The notes beneath the pieces are model-generated. The model did no database searches. It saw only the letters and a program-made list of their open reading frames with translations, and was not told where the DNA came from. Of a DNA stretch of 26,604 nt, positions 16,305 to 25,352 are shown in pieces. Source of the stretch: Bacteroidia bacterium (GTDB lineage Bacteria; Bacteroidota; Bacteroidia; NS11-12g; UBA9320); assembly GCA_013042025.1 (NCBI GenBank), contig JABDQY010000085.1, forward strand, positions 1-26,604, written 5' to 3'. The translations under genes were made by a program, and so were the position numbers. Each line of letters begins with the position of its first letter. The stretch's first letter is position 1.

Positions 16305-17116
16305 TCAAGAATTTCAAGCAACTCAAGTTCAATTATGATTGGCATATACCCCGGGACTTGACTATTTCCATCAGGTCCAAATGCATACGATGAAGGCACA
16401 ACAGCCCTCAGGCTCTCACCCACTGCTAGTTTGTTTGCCAAAAATTGAATTCCACGCAATATACTCTTATCTGATGTATCGTAAATCAATGGATCTCCAT
16501 CTTTACTGTATGCAATCACATTATCATATATAGACTTTATGACATACTTCAATTTAACCTTCTTAAAGTCTTGTACTCCGACATCTGAAATTTTTAGTTT
16601 TTCAAAGTAAATGTCTGTTACAGAATCTTGTTGACCATTCCAACCCGATTTCTTAATAAACCGCTCCATTCCTTCATTTTCAAAAACCTGCTTATGTGCT
16701 AAGTATTGTAAGTCATTTAACTTATCTCTCATCCATAGTCTCGCTTTTATTGGCTTACTTTTATCTAAAGTTAACGGAGGTTTCCCTCCAAAAGCTAGAT
16801 AAAAACTATCTGCATTTAGAACAAGATCGATGCTATCATTTGTGCAAACTTTAGCAAGAAGCTTTATCAAGGAGGTATTGGTGTCAAGTTGGGCAGTATG
16901 CACCTCAATTTTTCTTCCTATATTGTTGGTATTCAGGTATGTGGAATCATTTCCGTTCTTTAATTCTAGATCTACAAGCCAATGAGTTTTGGCAGAATCA
17001 ATGCACAATTTATTTCCTTTGCGATATTCTATACCACCAATTTGCGAATAATCATTAGTGCCATTACATCCTAAAATGGCCATTACAATTCCAATAAATA
17101 GGCTCTTTTTGATCAT
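16301..17116 (-). CDS. FKBP-type peptidyl-prolyl isomerase lipoprotein (GldI-like candidate)
   Basis: The 271-residue protein has a lipoprotein signal with lipobox AILGC (C17), so it should be membrane anchored on the periplasmic side. The C-terminal ~100 residues form an FKBP-like domain, recognisable by ILRGIQFLANKLAVGE, VPSSYAFG and PIIIELELLEI at the end. The first half of that domain is more degenerate, so isomerase activity is not assured. Residues ~20-165 match no family I recognise. In gliding Bacteroidota the motility lipoprotein GldI is an FKBP lipoprotein, so an equivalent is possible, but orthology is not proven. It overlaps both neighbours by ATGA. Confidence 0.78.
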   Translation of the reverse strand: MIKKSLFIGIVMAILGCNGTNDYSQIGGIEYRKGNKLCIDSAKTHWLVDLELKNGNDSTYLNTNNIGRKIEVHTAQLDTNTSLIKLLAKVCTNDSIDLVLNADSFYLAFGGKPPLTLDKSKPIKARLWMRDKLNDLQYLAHKQVFENEGMERFIKKSGWNGQQDSVTDIYFEKLKISDVGVQDFKKVKLKYVIKSIYDNVIAYSKDGDPLIYDTSDKSILRGIQFLANKLAVGESLRAVVPSSYAFGPDGNSQVPGYMPIIIELELLEILE

Positions 17117-18120
17117 AAATATTCAGAATATGATTTAATAGCAGATTTAAATTTATAAAGCGTTTCTACAAGAGACTCTTTGCTTGCTCCACCAGCAGCA
17201 TTTTTATGCCCTCCACCGTTAAAAAACTCTGCAGAAAACTCATTGCATGGGAAATCCGATTTACTTCTAAAACTCATTTTTACCAAGGATCCTCTATCGA
17301 TAATTAATGCACTCATCTCTACCCCCTTAATTCCTAAGCCATAATTAACAAAACCTTCTGTATCACCTGTTTTTACATTAAAATCCTCCAATTCTTTGAT
17401 AGTTAAATGAGACAATGCCACTTTACCATTTTCTATTAATGTAATCTTCTTTGATAGAAAATATCCAAGTAATTGAAGTCGTTCTAATCTGTTTTGGTCA
17501 AAAAGCCGCTCATATAAGCTTGACGGTTGTACACCCAAATCTATTAAGGCTCCAGCTGTTCTAATAGTATCTCCAGTTGTGCTGTTGTATCGAAATGACC
17601 CTGTGTCAGTTATTAATCCAGTATAAATGCATTCAGCAGCATCTTTAGTCATGAACTCAACATTTAAATGTTTGCTAATGTAATAATACATCAACTCACA
17701 AGTTGAGCTTGCACCAATTGAACACAAACGTTCATCGTCAAAGTCTTGAGGGTCTCTGTGATGATCAATTAAAATTACTTTGGCATTACTATCGGTTATA
17801 GACTTCCCCATTTCGTTTATTCTTCCGAGAGCATTGAAGTCTAAACAATAGACCAACTCCGAATTAGCAATAATTCTATTTGCTTCTTCTTCGTTACCTT
17901 CAAAAATTAAAACCTTATCATTTCCAGGAAGCCACCATAAGAAATCGGCATAATCTGTTGGTGTAATAACAGTTGATTCTATTCCTGCCTCTTTAAAATA
18001 ATTATATAACCCTAGGCTTGATCCCATTGCATCACCATCGGGTTTGTGATGCGTTGTAATTACAATTTTACCGGAATGTTTCCTTAAGTCGTCTAAATTA
18101 TGTGATATTGTGTTTTGCAC
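17113..18120 (-). CDS. DHH family phosphoesterase (NrnA-like oligoribonuclease/pAp phosphatase)
   Basis: The 335-residue protein contains the DHH metal-binding motifs in order: THHKPDGDAMG with D28 and D30, a strand leading to D96, the DHH itself at 119-121 and D172 in TDTGSFRY. The C-terminal DHHA1 domain ends with GGGHKNAAGG starting at 302. The overall length and layout fit NrnA, which degrades nano-RNAs and dephosphorylates 3'-phosphoadenosine 5'-phosphate; cyclic dinucleotide or pGpG hydrolysis is also known in this superfamily. The start codon is GTG at 18120. It leads the four-gene minus-strand operon and is divergent from ndk across 71 bases. Confidence 0.9.
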   Translation of the reverse strand: MQNTISHNLDDLRKHSGKIVITTHHKPDGDAMGSSLGLYNYFKEAGIESTVITPTDYADFLWWLPGNDKVLIFEGNEEEANRIIANSELVYCLDFNALGRINEMGKSITDSNAKVILIDHHRDPQDFDDERLCSIGASSTCELMYYYISKHLNVEFMTKDAAECIYTGLITDTGSFRYNSTTGDTIRTAGALIDLGVQPSSLYERLFDQNRLERLQLLGYFLSKKITLIENGKVALSHLTIKELEDFNVKTGDTEGFVNYGLGIKGVEMSALIIDRGSLVKMSFRSKSDFPCNEFSAEFFNGGGHKNAAGGASKESLVETLYKFKSAIKSYSEYL

Positions 18121-18162
18121 TTATTTTTTGCCGCAAAACTCGTTAAAAGAAGGAGATAATTC

Positions 18163-18171
18163 TATTTTTGC
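18163..18171 (+). promoter_or_regulatory. -7 promoter element for ndk
   Basis: TATTTTTGC matches TAnnTTTGC and lies 20 bases before the ndk ATG. A -33 TTTG at the right distance is not evident. On the opposite strand only a one-mismatch -7 candidate (GAGTTTTGC) is visible for the DHH operon. Confidence 0.5.
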
Positions 18172-18191
18172 CGCCCTAAATCGAAAAAACA

Positions 18192-18608
18192 ATGTCAAAC
18201 ATTACATTCACAATGATTAAACCAGATGCAGTTTCAAACGGACATACTGGTAAAATAATTAATGATATAATAGAAGGTGGCTTCTCCATTAAAGCTATGA
18301 AATACCTTCACTTAAGCAAAGAGAAGGCTGAGGCGTTTTATGGTATTCACAGAGAAAGACCATTTTTTAACGACCTTGTTTCCTTTATGACTTCAGGTCC
18401 AATTGTTGCTGCAGTACTTACAAAAAGTAATGCCGTAGAAGATTTTAGAACACTAATTGGAGCAACAAACCCTGCAGATGCTGCAGAAGGAACTATCCGA
18501 AACAAATATGCTAAATCTATCGATGCAAATGCGATTCATGGCTCAGATAGTGACGAGAATGCTGCAGGAGAAGCATCATTCTTTTTCTCATCTTTTGAGA
18601 TGTACTAA
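18192..18608 (+). CDS. ndk: nucleoside diphosphate kinase
   Basis: The 138-residue protein transfers the gamma phosphate between nucleoside di- and triphosphates through a phosphohistidine. The catalytic His is H116 in the signature NAIHGSDSDENA. FTMIKPDAV at the N-terminus, HRERPFF and GATNPADAAEGTIR complete the substrate site. Length is typical. The ATG start lies 20 bases after a good -7 element. It is divergent from the DHH phosphoesterase and followed by a weak terminator-like hairpin before the protease gene. Confidence 0.97.
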   Translation: MSNITFTMIKPDAVSNGHTGKIINDIIEGGFSIKAMKYLHLSKEKAEAFYGIHRERPFFNDLVSFMTSGPIVAAVLTKSNAVEDFRTLIGATNPADAAEGTIRNKYAKSIDANAIHGSDSDENAAGEASFFFSSFEMY

Positions 18609-18637
18609 ATCGATTTATCGTTTTTAGTTCATTTTTG

Positions 18638-18670
18638 GTGGTGAATATGTACTCATCCACACAATTTTTC
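18638..18670 (+). terminator. Weak terminator-like hairpin after ndk
   Basis: GTGGTGA (18638-18644) pairs with TCATCCAC (18653-18660) with one bulged T and an 8-base loop, followed by ACAATTTTTC. The stem is short and imperfect and the T run is 4 bases away, so this is a tentative call. Confidence 0.3.
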
Positions 18671-18692
18671 TTACTTTGACGCATTATTAATA

Positions 18693-20777
18693 ATGATGAA
18701 GTTTAAATATAAGTTTTTTATCTTAATGCCCTTTGTATTTATCGCCTTTGGATTCTATCTAAAAGCACAAGATGAAGGTGAAGATGTTTTACTAAAGGCC
18801 ATTAATGTAAGCTTACAAAATGCACACTACGATCCAGTGAGCATTGATGATTCGTATTCTGAAAAAGCATATAATCTGTATATCAATAATATTGATCCCA
18901 ATAAACGTATGCTTATTCAGGAAGATGTTGATGCGTTGGAACAATTTAAACATTCTTTAGATGAAGAATCGAAGAACGCTCAATATACTTTTTTTGAGTC
19001 CTCACTTAAAATTATTAATAAGCGTACAGAATTAACTCAATCTATTTTTACTGACTTATTGGCCAAACCATTCGACTATTCAATCGAGGAAACAGTTGAT
19101 TTTAGTGAAGACATACCATACGCAAAAGACGAAACTGAACTTAAAGAAAGGTGGCGTAAATATTTGAAATACAATGTCTTAACACGACTTTATGCCGATC
19201 AATTAGCACAAGATAAAGCTATAGAAAAAAAGGACACATCTTTTACTCCTGTTACGTTTGATAGTCTAGAAATAAAAGCTAGAAAGAGTGTTTTAAAAAC
19301 ACATGTAGATTGGTATAAAAGACTAAAAAAACTTGACAGACAAGACCGTTTGGCTGTTTATATAAATAGTCTTACTGCGGTATATGATCCACACACAAAC
19401 TATTTCCCACCGGCTGATAAAGACAACTTTGATATTCAAATGTCTGGAAGACTAGAAGGTATTGGTGCTCAACTACAAGAAAAAGACGGATATATTAAAA
19501 TTACTAAGATTATCCCAGGTGGTCCTGCATCCTTACAAGGTGATTTAAAAGCAAACGACTTAATTCTAAAAGTTGCACAAGAAGGAGAAGAAGCTGTTGA
19601 TATTGTCGATTGGAGAATTGATGATGCGGTGAAAATAATTCGAGGAAAGAAAGGAACCAAAGTAACACTTACAGTTAGAAAACCGGACGGAAGTGAAGAG
19701 GCCATAACAATTACAAGAGATATTGTTGTTTTAGATGAAACATATGCAAAATCTCTAATTATTAACGATAAAGACAATCTGAAATCGGGCTATATTTATT
19801 TGCCAAGCTTCTATGCAGATTTCAGGAATCCACGAGGGAGGTTTAGCTGGAAAGATGTGAAAACTGAGGTAGAAAAATTGAAAGCAGAGCAAGTAAATGG
19901 TATCATTCTTGATCTACGAAATAATGGAGGAGGCTCTCTAGATGATGTTGTAAAGATGGCAGGATTGTTTATTGACCAAGGTCCTATTGTTCAAGTAAAA
20001 GAAAAAGGAAGAAGACCTCAAGTATTGGAAGATCGATATGAGGGTGCAGAATGGGACGGTGCCTTGGTAATTATGGTAAATGAGTTTAGTGCATCTGCTT
20101 CTGAGATTATGGCTGCTGCTATGCAAGATTACAACAGGGCTGTTATCATCGGATCATCTTCTACTCATGGTAAAGGAACAGTTCAACGATTTCTTAATCT
20201 AAATCAAACGTTGAGAAGTAAGAATATTCCAGAATTAGGAAGTGTTAAACTTACCATACAAAAATTCTATCGTATAAATGGTGATGCAACCCAACTAAAA
20301 GGTGTTAGTTCAGATATCTTGCTTCCAGATAACTACATGTACATAAAAACGGGTGAAAAAGAGCATGATCATCCAATGGTTTGGGATCAAATTCAGCGAT
20401 CAGACTACAATAGTAAACCTTATAATGTTCCGAAAAAGGTTTATAAAAATAGTGTTAAACGTGTCCAGCAAAATGAGACTTTCCGACTTATTGAGCAAAA
20501 TGCACGGAGATGGGAAAAGCAGCGAGAAGTGAACATTTATCCGCTAGGATTTAAGGATTACAAGCTGAAAGAAGAAAATGAAAAACAAGAGGGTGACAAG
20601 TTTAAGGACCTAGGTAAAACTGATATCCTCGGATTTGAAGCCTCAAATATTCCTGCTGACATTGAAAAAATCAATGCAGACGAATCTCGCAAGAAGCGTA
20701 ATGAAGACTGGTTGAAAAGTGTTATTAGAGATCCATATGTTTACGAAGCTCTTCAAATTATTGAAGATTGGAATTAA
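18693..20777 (+). CDS. prc: carboxy-terminal (tail-specific) processing protease, S41 family
   Basis: The 694-residue protein starts with a signal peptide ending near KAQDEG, placing it in the periplasm or envelope. An N-terminal helical domain (~30-240, including YDPHTNYFPP) precedes a PDZ domain (~245-340, GIGAQLQEKDGYIKI and GGPASLQGDLKANDLIL). The S41 catalytic domain follows: S468 in FSASASEI and K494 with Q498 in HGKGTVQ form the Ser-Lys centre and its helper. The C-terminal ~130 residues match the tail seen in E. coli Prc-like proteases (DUF3340). The family trims or degrades periplasmic proteins from their C-termini. The start may be ATG 18693 or the next codon at 18696. No close promoter match was found in the 84-base gap from ndk, so partial cotranscription is possible. 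Confidence 0.93.
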   Translation: MMKFKYKFFILMPFVFIAFGFYLKAQDEGEDVLLKAINVSLQNAHYDPVSIDDSYSEKAYNLYINNIDPNKRMLIQEDVDALEQFKHSLDEESKNAQYTFFESSLKIINKRTELTQSIFTDLLAKPFDYSIEETVDFSEDIPYAKDETELKERWRKYLKYNVLTRLYADQLAQDKAIEKKDTSFTPVTFDSLEIKARKSVLKTHVDWYKRLKKLDRQDRLAVYINSLTAVYDPHTNYFPPADKDNFDIQMSGRLEGIGAQLQEKDGYIKITKIIPGGPASLQGDLKANDLILKVAQEGEEAVDIVDWRIDDAVKIIRGKKGTKVTLTVRKPDGSEEAITITRDIVVLDETYAKSLIINDKDNLKSGYIYLPSFYADFRNPRGRFSWKDVKTEVEKLKAEQVNGIILDLRNNGGGSLDDVVKMAGLFIDQGPIVQVKEKGRRPQVLEDRYEGAEWDGALVIMVNEFSASASEIMAAAMQDYNRAVIIGSSSTHGKGTVQRFLNLNQTLRSKNIPELGSVKLTIQKFYRINGDATQLKGVSSDILLPDNYMYIKTGEKEHDHPMVWDQIQRSDYNSKPYNVPKKVYKNSVKRVQQNETFRLIEQNARRWEKQREVNIYPLGFKDYKLKEENEKQEGDKFKDLGKTDILGFEASNIPADIEKINADESRKKRNEDWLKSVIRDPYVYEALQIIEDWN

Positions 20778-20875
20778 TTCGGAATCGAATCACTCGTCTT
20801 GCTTCTATCGCTGTTTGTTTAACTAAATAAACCTTACTTTTCTCGCTTCCATATAAAATTATCAAGTGGTTTGAC

Positions 20876-20884
20876 TAATTTTGG
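20876..20884 (+). promoter_or_regulatory. -7 promoter element for the AAA/coiled-coil operon
   Basis: TAATTTTGG matches TAnnTTTG and lies 23 bases before the ATG at 20908. It overlaps the TTG at 20881, which argues against that codon as the start. No clear -33 element; a TATAAAAT at 20852-20859 is probably chance A+T richness. The rest of the 130-base gap after the protease gene shows no clear terminator. Confidence 0.45.
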
Positions 20885-20907
20885 GAAACTTAAATTTACG
20901 AAAAACT

Positions 20908-22278
20908 ATGTCAGATTCCTTTGATTTATTGGACCAGTTAGGAGACCAAAAAAAAGTAGACGCCCTTAAGGCAAAAATTGAAAAGAAAACAAGCACGGAT
21001 ATTACATCTAAGCTTGACAAAATAGAACAAGAAATTGAACAAGCTGTTGCAGATAACAGATCTACTGAAGATATAGTAAGTGGAATAATAAATGCCAATT
21101 TCGAAACCTTAAATGGGGATGTTAATGCTACTGAAGCAGACTTGCAAGAACTCATGCTTCATTTGAGGTCAATGCTCGATAGTTGTGGAGGAGAATTTGC
21201 CAATTTACAAGAATTGAATAGCTCCGAGTTAAAGCTAATTGAAGTTGCAACTAAGGCACGAGAAGAAGCGGAACAAGAAGCAAAAGATGCTGAAAATTTG
21301 TCCAATGCATGGAACATTTTATTTGGCTATAAAAACAGAAAAGTTAAAAATACCAAACAGGAGCTTGAAGAGAAAATAGAAGGTTTTAAAAATGCTGAAG
21401 TTGAAGCTCAAAAAAGATATAGAGATCGTCTCAAAAATGCTGATATAGGCGAAAGCTTAAACAGAATAATTAGCCAAGTTCAGGGTATGGTTGGTATCGT
21501 CGAAAACATGATTCTCGATGTTGACAAGCAAATTGGTGCACTTAAAAATAGGAAAGAACTTGCATTTGAAACCAAAGAAAAAGCTGCTCGGATAATGGAA
21601 GAGCGAAAAGAGGATTTAGACGAGGTTGAAGGAAAACTAAAACAATCTGAATCTGAGTTAACTGAGCTTGCAAACAATAGTCCTGAATATACTGCTCAAG
21701 AAAAGAAAATTGCAGATTTAAAAGAACTCAGAGCTAACCTAAAAGGTAAGTTCAACATAGCTCTAGGAATCTTTCAATCTAAAGAACGATTTGTGGATCA
21801 AATTGTAGTGCATTTAGAAGCTCAAACAACAACAAAAAATAACCTTAAACAATTAATTGGTCAATTGAAAAGTGACACTGAGGAACGAGTAACTACTTAT
21901 GAATCTGGACTTCAATTAATTCAATCAGCAACTGCTCAGGAAGCAGCATCTGTTTATGAAGAGGCTGGAGTTAAAACAGATCAAAAAATAACAGAGATTG
22001 CAGCCAAAGTGCTTGTAGGTTCTGAGAAAGATAGAATTACACGTGTTAAAAAACATCCTCAGCGAATGACAGAACTTCATAAAGTGCTTGTTGCAATGGC
22101 AGAAGCTACAGCGAAATATAAAGAGGAAGATGCTAAATTAATGGATGAGCATAGCAAGAAATTTGGTATTGATGTAAGTGAAACTTTCTCACATAAGTAT
22201 GAGAATACTGGAGAAAATAGTACAAAAACTGCAGAAAAGGACTCTAAGGAAAACACTGTAAATGATTTACTAGATTAA
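20908..22278 (+). CDS. long coiled-coil protein of unknown function
   Basis: The 456-residue protein is highly charged and almost entirely helical by eye, with heptad-like runs of Glu/Lys/Ala/Leu over ~20-60, ~120-280 and ~290-420. It has no signal peptide or membrane segment and ends in a polar tail (~425-456) with a final VNDLLD. A central helix pair around NIALGIFQSKERFVDQIVVHLEA and the coiled-coil pattern recall TelA (toxic anion resistance) proteins, but I cannot confirm homology. ATG 20908 is chosen over an upstream TTG at 20881, which would lie in the promoter. It is first of four tightly spaced genes and 13 bases ahead of the next. By analogy with other coiled-coil/AAA pairs it could be the structural partner or substrate of the downstream ATPase; this is inference. 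Confidence 0.8.
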   Translation: MSDSFDLLDQLGDQKKVDALKAKIEKKTSTDITSKLDKIEQEIEQAVADNRSTEDIVSGIINANFETLNGDVNATEADLQELMLHLRSMLDSCGGEFANLQELNSSELKLIEVATKAREEAEQEAKDAENLSNAWNILFGYKNRKVKNTKQELEEKIEGFKNAEVEAQKRYRDRLKNADIGESLNRIISQVQGMVGIVENMILDVDKQIGALKNRKELAFETKEKAARIMEERKEDLDEVEGKLKQSESELTELANNSPEYTAQEKKIADLKELRANLKGKFNIALGIFQSKERFVDQIVVHLEAQTTTKNNLKQLIGQLKSDTEERVTTYESGLQLIQSATAQEAASVYEEAGVKTDQKITEIAAKVLVGSEKDRITRVKKHPQRMTELHKVLVAMAEATAKYKEEDAKLMDEHSKKFGIDVSETFSHKYENTGENSTKTAEKDSKENTVNDLLD

Positions 22279-22291
22279 TACGGTTTTTAGA

Positions 22292-23389
22292 GTGAAAACA
22301 ATTGACATAAACAACCATTTTACCTCTTTAGATAGGAGTATTCTTGAAGGAGAAAATGCGTATAGCGATTATTTCGAATATGTAAAGCACACCCTTAATA
22401 TTCTATTAAGTTCGTATGACAAAATTACTAGTCAAACACCTTTGGAGGTAACAGTATTAAAGGAATATTCACAAAAATTTTTAAATACAATTGAGGCATT
22501 TAGATTAAAATATTCTTTTGATCAAAATCAATCAATGCTGGTTGATTTAACTGAGAGTGGGTTTCCAAATTTCCTAGAATTTAAGAGGTTAGGAGACGAT
22601 TTACATAAGAAGGAGAGTGAGCTTTCAAAAATGCCTACAAAAGAGTCTTTAAAACAAAATGTTCTAGATCATTTACTGAAAAAGTTCAGCGATCCTAAAA
22701 CCTCATTGCATCAATTGAGTAAACAATCCTACTTCCATAATTTGAATGCTCATAAATTGTTTTTTGAATTTAATCCCGGAAAGATTGAACTTATAAAGGA
22801 GGCTAAAGACAAAGAACAAACACGAACCTATTTTTATTCATGGGCATCATTTGATAGTGTTACCAATAAGCCTTTTGTTTATACCATGGTTTTTGAAAAT
22901 CCAACAAATGTTTCCAATAAAAACACGGATATTAAAAGAGACTTAGATTTTATAGAGGTGATAAAACGATGCACTCACAATAGTTCTCCATTAAAAGTTA
23001 TTGCTTCGGATATTGACAATTCATATGAAAACATTCGACCAAAAATTCTTAAAAGAATTGAAATTGGTCCTGTGTTTGGAAAATATGCTAAAGACAAACA
23101 TCCCTATACTTTGCTTCTTTTGAATCACTTTGCAGAAGAAGACTTTATCTGCACATATCAAACGGAAGTGGTATTTTCAATCGGTGAAAAAATGAACAAA
23201 TCCTTCTTGTCAAAAGGGGAATTAAGACAAGTATTCCATATCGATGAAACCAATAAAGAATGTATGGAAAAAATGATATCTCAAATGGATAAGTATATGA
23301 TAACATCCCATCGTGTCTTACAATATTTAAACGATACAAACCCAGAAGCTTTAAAAGAGCTTTCCGTACCTGCGTACATTTATAATTGA
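22292..23389 (+). CDS. hypothetical protein, second gene of the AAA operon
   Basis: I do not recognise this 365-residue protein. It begins with GTG, 13 bases after the coiled-coil gene, and ends 1 base before the ATPase ATG. It has no signal peptide, membrane helix or cysteine cluster. The first ~150 residues look helical; the middle (~150-300) is mixed alpha/beta with aromatic strands such as TRTYFYSWASFDS, KPFVYTMVFENP and HPYTLLLLNHFAEEDF, suggesting a compact globular domain; the C-terminus (~325-365) is helical again. Its fixed place between a coiled-coil gene and an AAA ATPase gene suggests an adaptor or regulator of that ATPase. Confidence 0.75.
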   Translation: MKTIDINNHFTSLDRSILEGENAYSDYFEYVKHTLNILLSSYDKITSQTPLEVTVLKEYSQKFLNTIEAFRLKYSFDQNQSMLVDLTESGFPNFLEFKRLGDDLHKKESELSKMPTKESLKQNVLDHLLKKFSDPKTSLHQLSKQSYFHNLNAHKLFFEFNPGKIELIKEAKDKEQTRTYFYSWASFDSVTNKPFVYTMVFENPTNVSNKNTDIKRDLDFIEVIKRCTHNSSPLKVIASDIDNSYENIRPKILKRIEIGPVFGKYAKDKHPYTLLLLNHFAEEDFICTYQTEVVFSIGEKMNKSFLSKGELRQVFHIDETNKECMEKMISQMDKYMITSHRVLQYLNDTNPEALKELSVPAYIYN

Positions 23390-23390
23390 T

Positions 23391-25352
23391 ATGGAAAAAC
23401 AAGAATCATCATTGTTAAAGATAAAAGAGGAAGACCTTCTTGAATACAAAGAAGATATTACAGCATACCTTAAACAAGTAAGTTGGAAACCAGATAACAA
23501 GACTTCAAATTCCTCTGTGGACTTAAACTTCTTAACCAATGTAAATAGAGCATTGGAAATACAGCAAGAAGACGAAATTTCAATCATAAAAGCTGCAGTA
23601 AGAATAAGCGATGATAGAGTTCTCCTTTCAAACACTTGTAATCAGATTTTGAATGCACTAAGAAGAGGTTACTCTCTGGGAAAACATGTAGCTAACCTTT
23701 ATTCTGAAGCCAGTGGCTTAGAGCTCTTGCAACAAAAAAACACGAATGGAGATTTGCATCAGTCTGAATTACCTGAATTTCATGACAAAAGTCAAACTCA
23801 ATCTGCAATTTTAGTGTACAGTGCTTCATCATACATTTTATACGCTTTAAGTGATTTTATGGCAGATGAGGTTGCCTCTATTCAAATGGATTTTAATGGA
23901 ATTCCTCAGATTAGTTTAACACGACCGTCCAAGGCAATTCAATGTACGATGTATTACTATGCTGCGTATCTGGAGCGATCTGGAGTTGTAAACACGGATT
24001 TACACTTTTTAAAAATAACCTTACTTTATTTTGAACGAGTTATTGAAGAAATTCAGTTAAGAAAAAATGCACTAAAATATAGCGAGATATTTACTCAAAA
24101 TCACTACAAACTAGAAAATTCGGAGTTTGTACTTCAAGGGTTTGAAACTCATTCAGCCGCTAGGGTTAAGGGAATGCAATTTAATCCAACGAGAATGGAA
24201 GAAATTGTATCAAACAAAGAAGCAAAACACATGTTCAAACGGTATGCTGAACGGTTGCTTTGTTACGATATTGATGCAAAAAAGAACCCTATGAATGAGT
24301 TGGGAGGTCTTCCATCAATAACTATGGCAGATGGAAAGCCAGGAACGGGTAAAAGCATGTTAATTGCTGCAACCGCTACATTACTTCAAGAACGTTGTGA
24401 TCAACTTGGTTTGCACTTTCTCTTTTGGCCATTGCCAGAAAACATTGTTTCTACTTTTCAAGGAGGAACTGCAGAACGTGCAATGGAATGGTTTAAACCA
24501 ATGCAAGATCCAAATAAGATAGTATTTGCTCCAATAGACGATGCAGAAAACAACCTAGAAGAACGAACTAGACAAGGAGTTTCTGCAGGTGTACGAGAAT
24601 TTATAGGGGTTTTTTTAAGAAACACCGAAGGTGCATATGCGGTTAATCACGGAAATAGATTGATGAGTTTATTTACAAACATTCCAGATCAAATTGATAA
24701 GGCTGTTCTATCCCGAATTCAAATGAGGATATCTATGGAAGGAGCCTCAACAAAATACGATTTTATGGATCAAGATTATTTGTGGTGGAAGAAGTATTCT
24801 GAATTAGATGAAAACTTTGTAAACAATACAAAACCAAAGGATTACACGTTTATGGATGCCCAGAAAGAAGCCAATTCTATTAATGATTTAATTGCGGATA
24901 AATACAGTTTTAAGAATCATAAAGTAGAAGATATCTATAATACTACTAAACAAAATATCGATTTAAACTCTCATGAATTCTTTGGAGCATTTTATGACAG
25001 TATTTTGGATCAATATCCATTCTTTTCTTCGCGAGACTTAAGAAATATTCAAAAAGCAGTAGATGCAAGATTAATTGATTTTGACCTCCCGGAAATATGG
25101 TGGGATAACCCCAATGACTTTTTTACCAAAAACTACGATCAAAAATTGACCATACTTAAGGACTTAATGAAACAAAACATGAAAGGAGCTTCATTTGGTC
25201 ATGTTCGCATATTTGAAGCATTAAACTATATAGAGAACGCAATTCGAATAAACGAAACGGGTATTAATAGAGAAATAAAGATGCGTGCGAGAGAAATGTA
25301 CATTCAACAACAAGCAAACCAACAACTTAATAGTGGAATAATAAATGATTAA
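23391..25352 (+). CDS. AAA family ATPase with divergent Walker B
   Basis: The 653-residue protein has a helical N-terminal region (~1-280) and one AAA module (~285-460). Walker A is GKPGTGKS at 315-322 with K321. The following FQGGTAERAMEWF matches pore loop 1 plus the helix of classical AAA proteins. The Walker B equivalent reads IVFAPIDDAEN, with D383-D384 where most relatives have DE. Sensor 1 is probably N430 in LFTNIP, and R442 in AVLSRIQ fits the arginine finger. The C-terminal ~190 residues are helical and unique. Unlike FtsH it has no membrane segment or protease domain. Such modules work as hexamers that pull on or remodel proteins. It overlaps the next gene by 8 bases. Confidence 0.85.
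   Translation: MEKQESSLLKIKEEDLLEYKEDITAYLKQVSWKPDNKTSNSSVDLNFLTNVNRALEIQQEDEISIIKAAVRISDDRVLLSNTCNQILNALRRGYSLGKHVANLYSEASGLELLQQKNTNGDLHQSELPEFHDKSQTQSAILVYSASSYILYALSDFMADEVASIQMDFNGIPQISLTRPSKAIQCTMYYYAAYLERSGVVNTDLHFLKITLLYFERVIEEIQLRKNALKYSEIFTQNHYKLENSEFVLQGFETHSAARVKGMQFNPTRMEEIVSNKEAKHMFKRYAERLLCYDIDAKKNPMNELGGLPSITMADGKPGTGKSMLIAATATLLQERCDQLGLHFLFWPLPENIVSTFQGGTAERAMEWFKPMQDPNKIVFAPIDDAENNLEERTRQGVSAGVREFIGVFLRNTEGAYAVNHGNRLMSLFTNIPDQIDKAVLSRIQMRISMEGASTKYDFMDQDYLWWKKYSELDENFVNNTKPKDYTFMDAQKEANSINDLIADKYSFKNHKVEDIYNTTKQNIDLNSHEFFGAFYDSILDQYPFFSSRDLRNIQKAVDARLIDFDLPEIWWDNPNDFFTKNYDQKLTILKDLMKQNMKGASFGHVRIFEALNYIENAIRINETGINREIKMRAREMYIQQQANQQLNSGIIND

Noticed and set aside
20852..20859. 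TATAAAAT resembling a sigma-70 -10 box
   Set aside because: Bacteroidota promoters use a different -7 motif, and A+T-rich gaps give such matches by chance.
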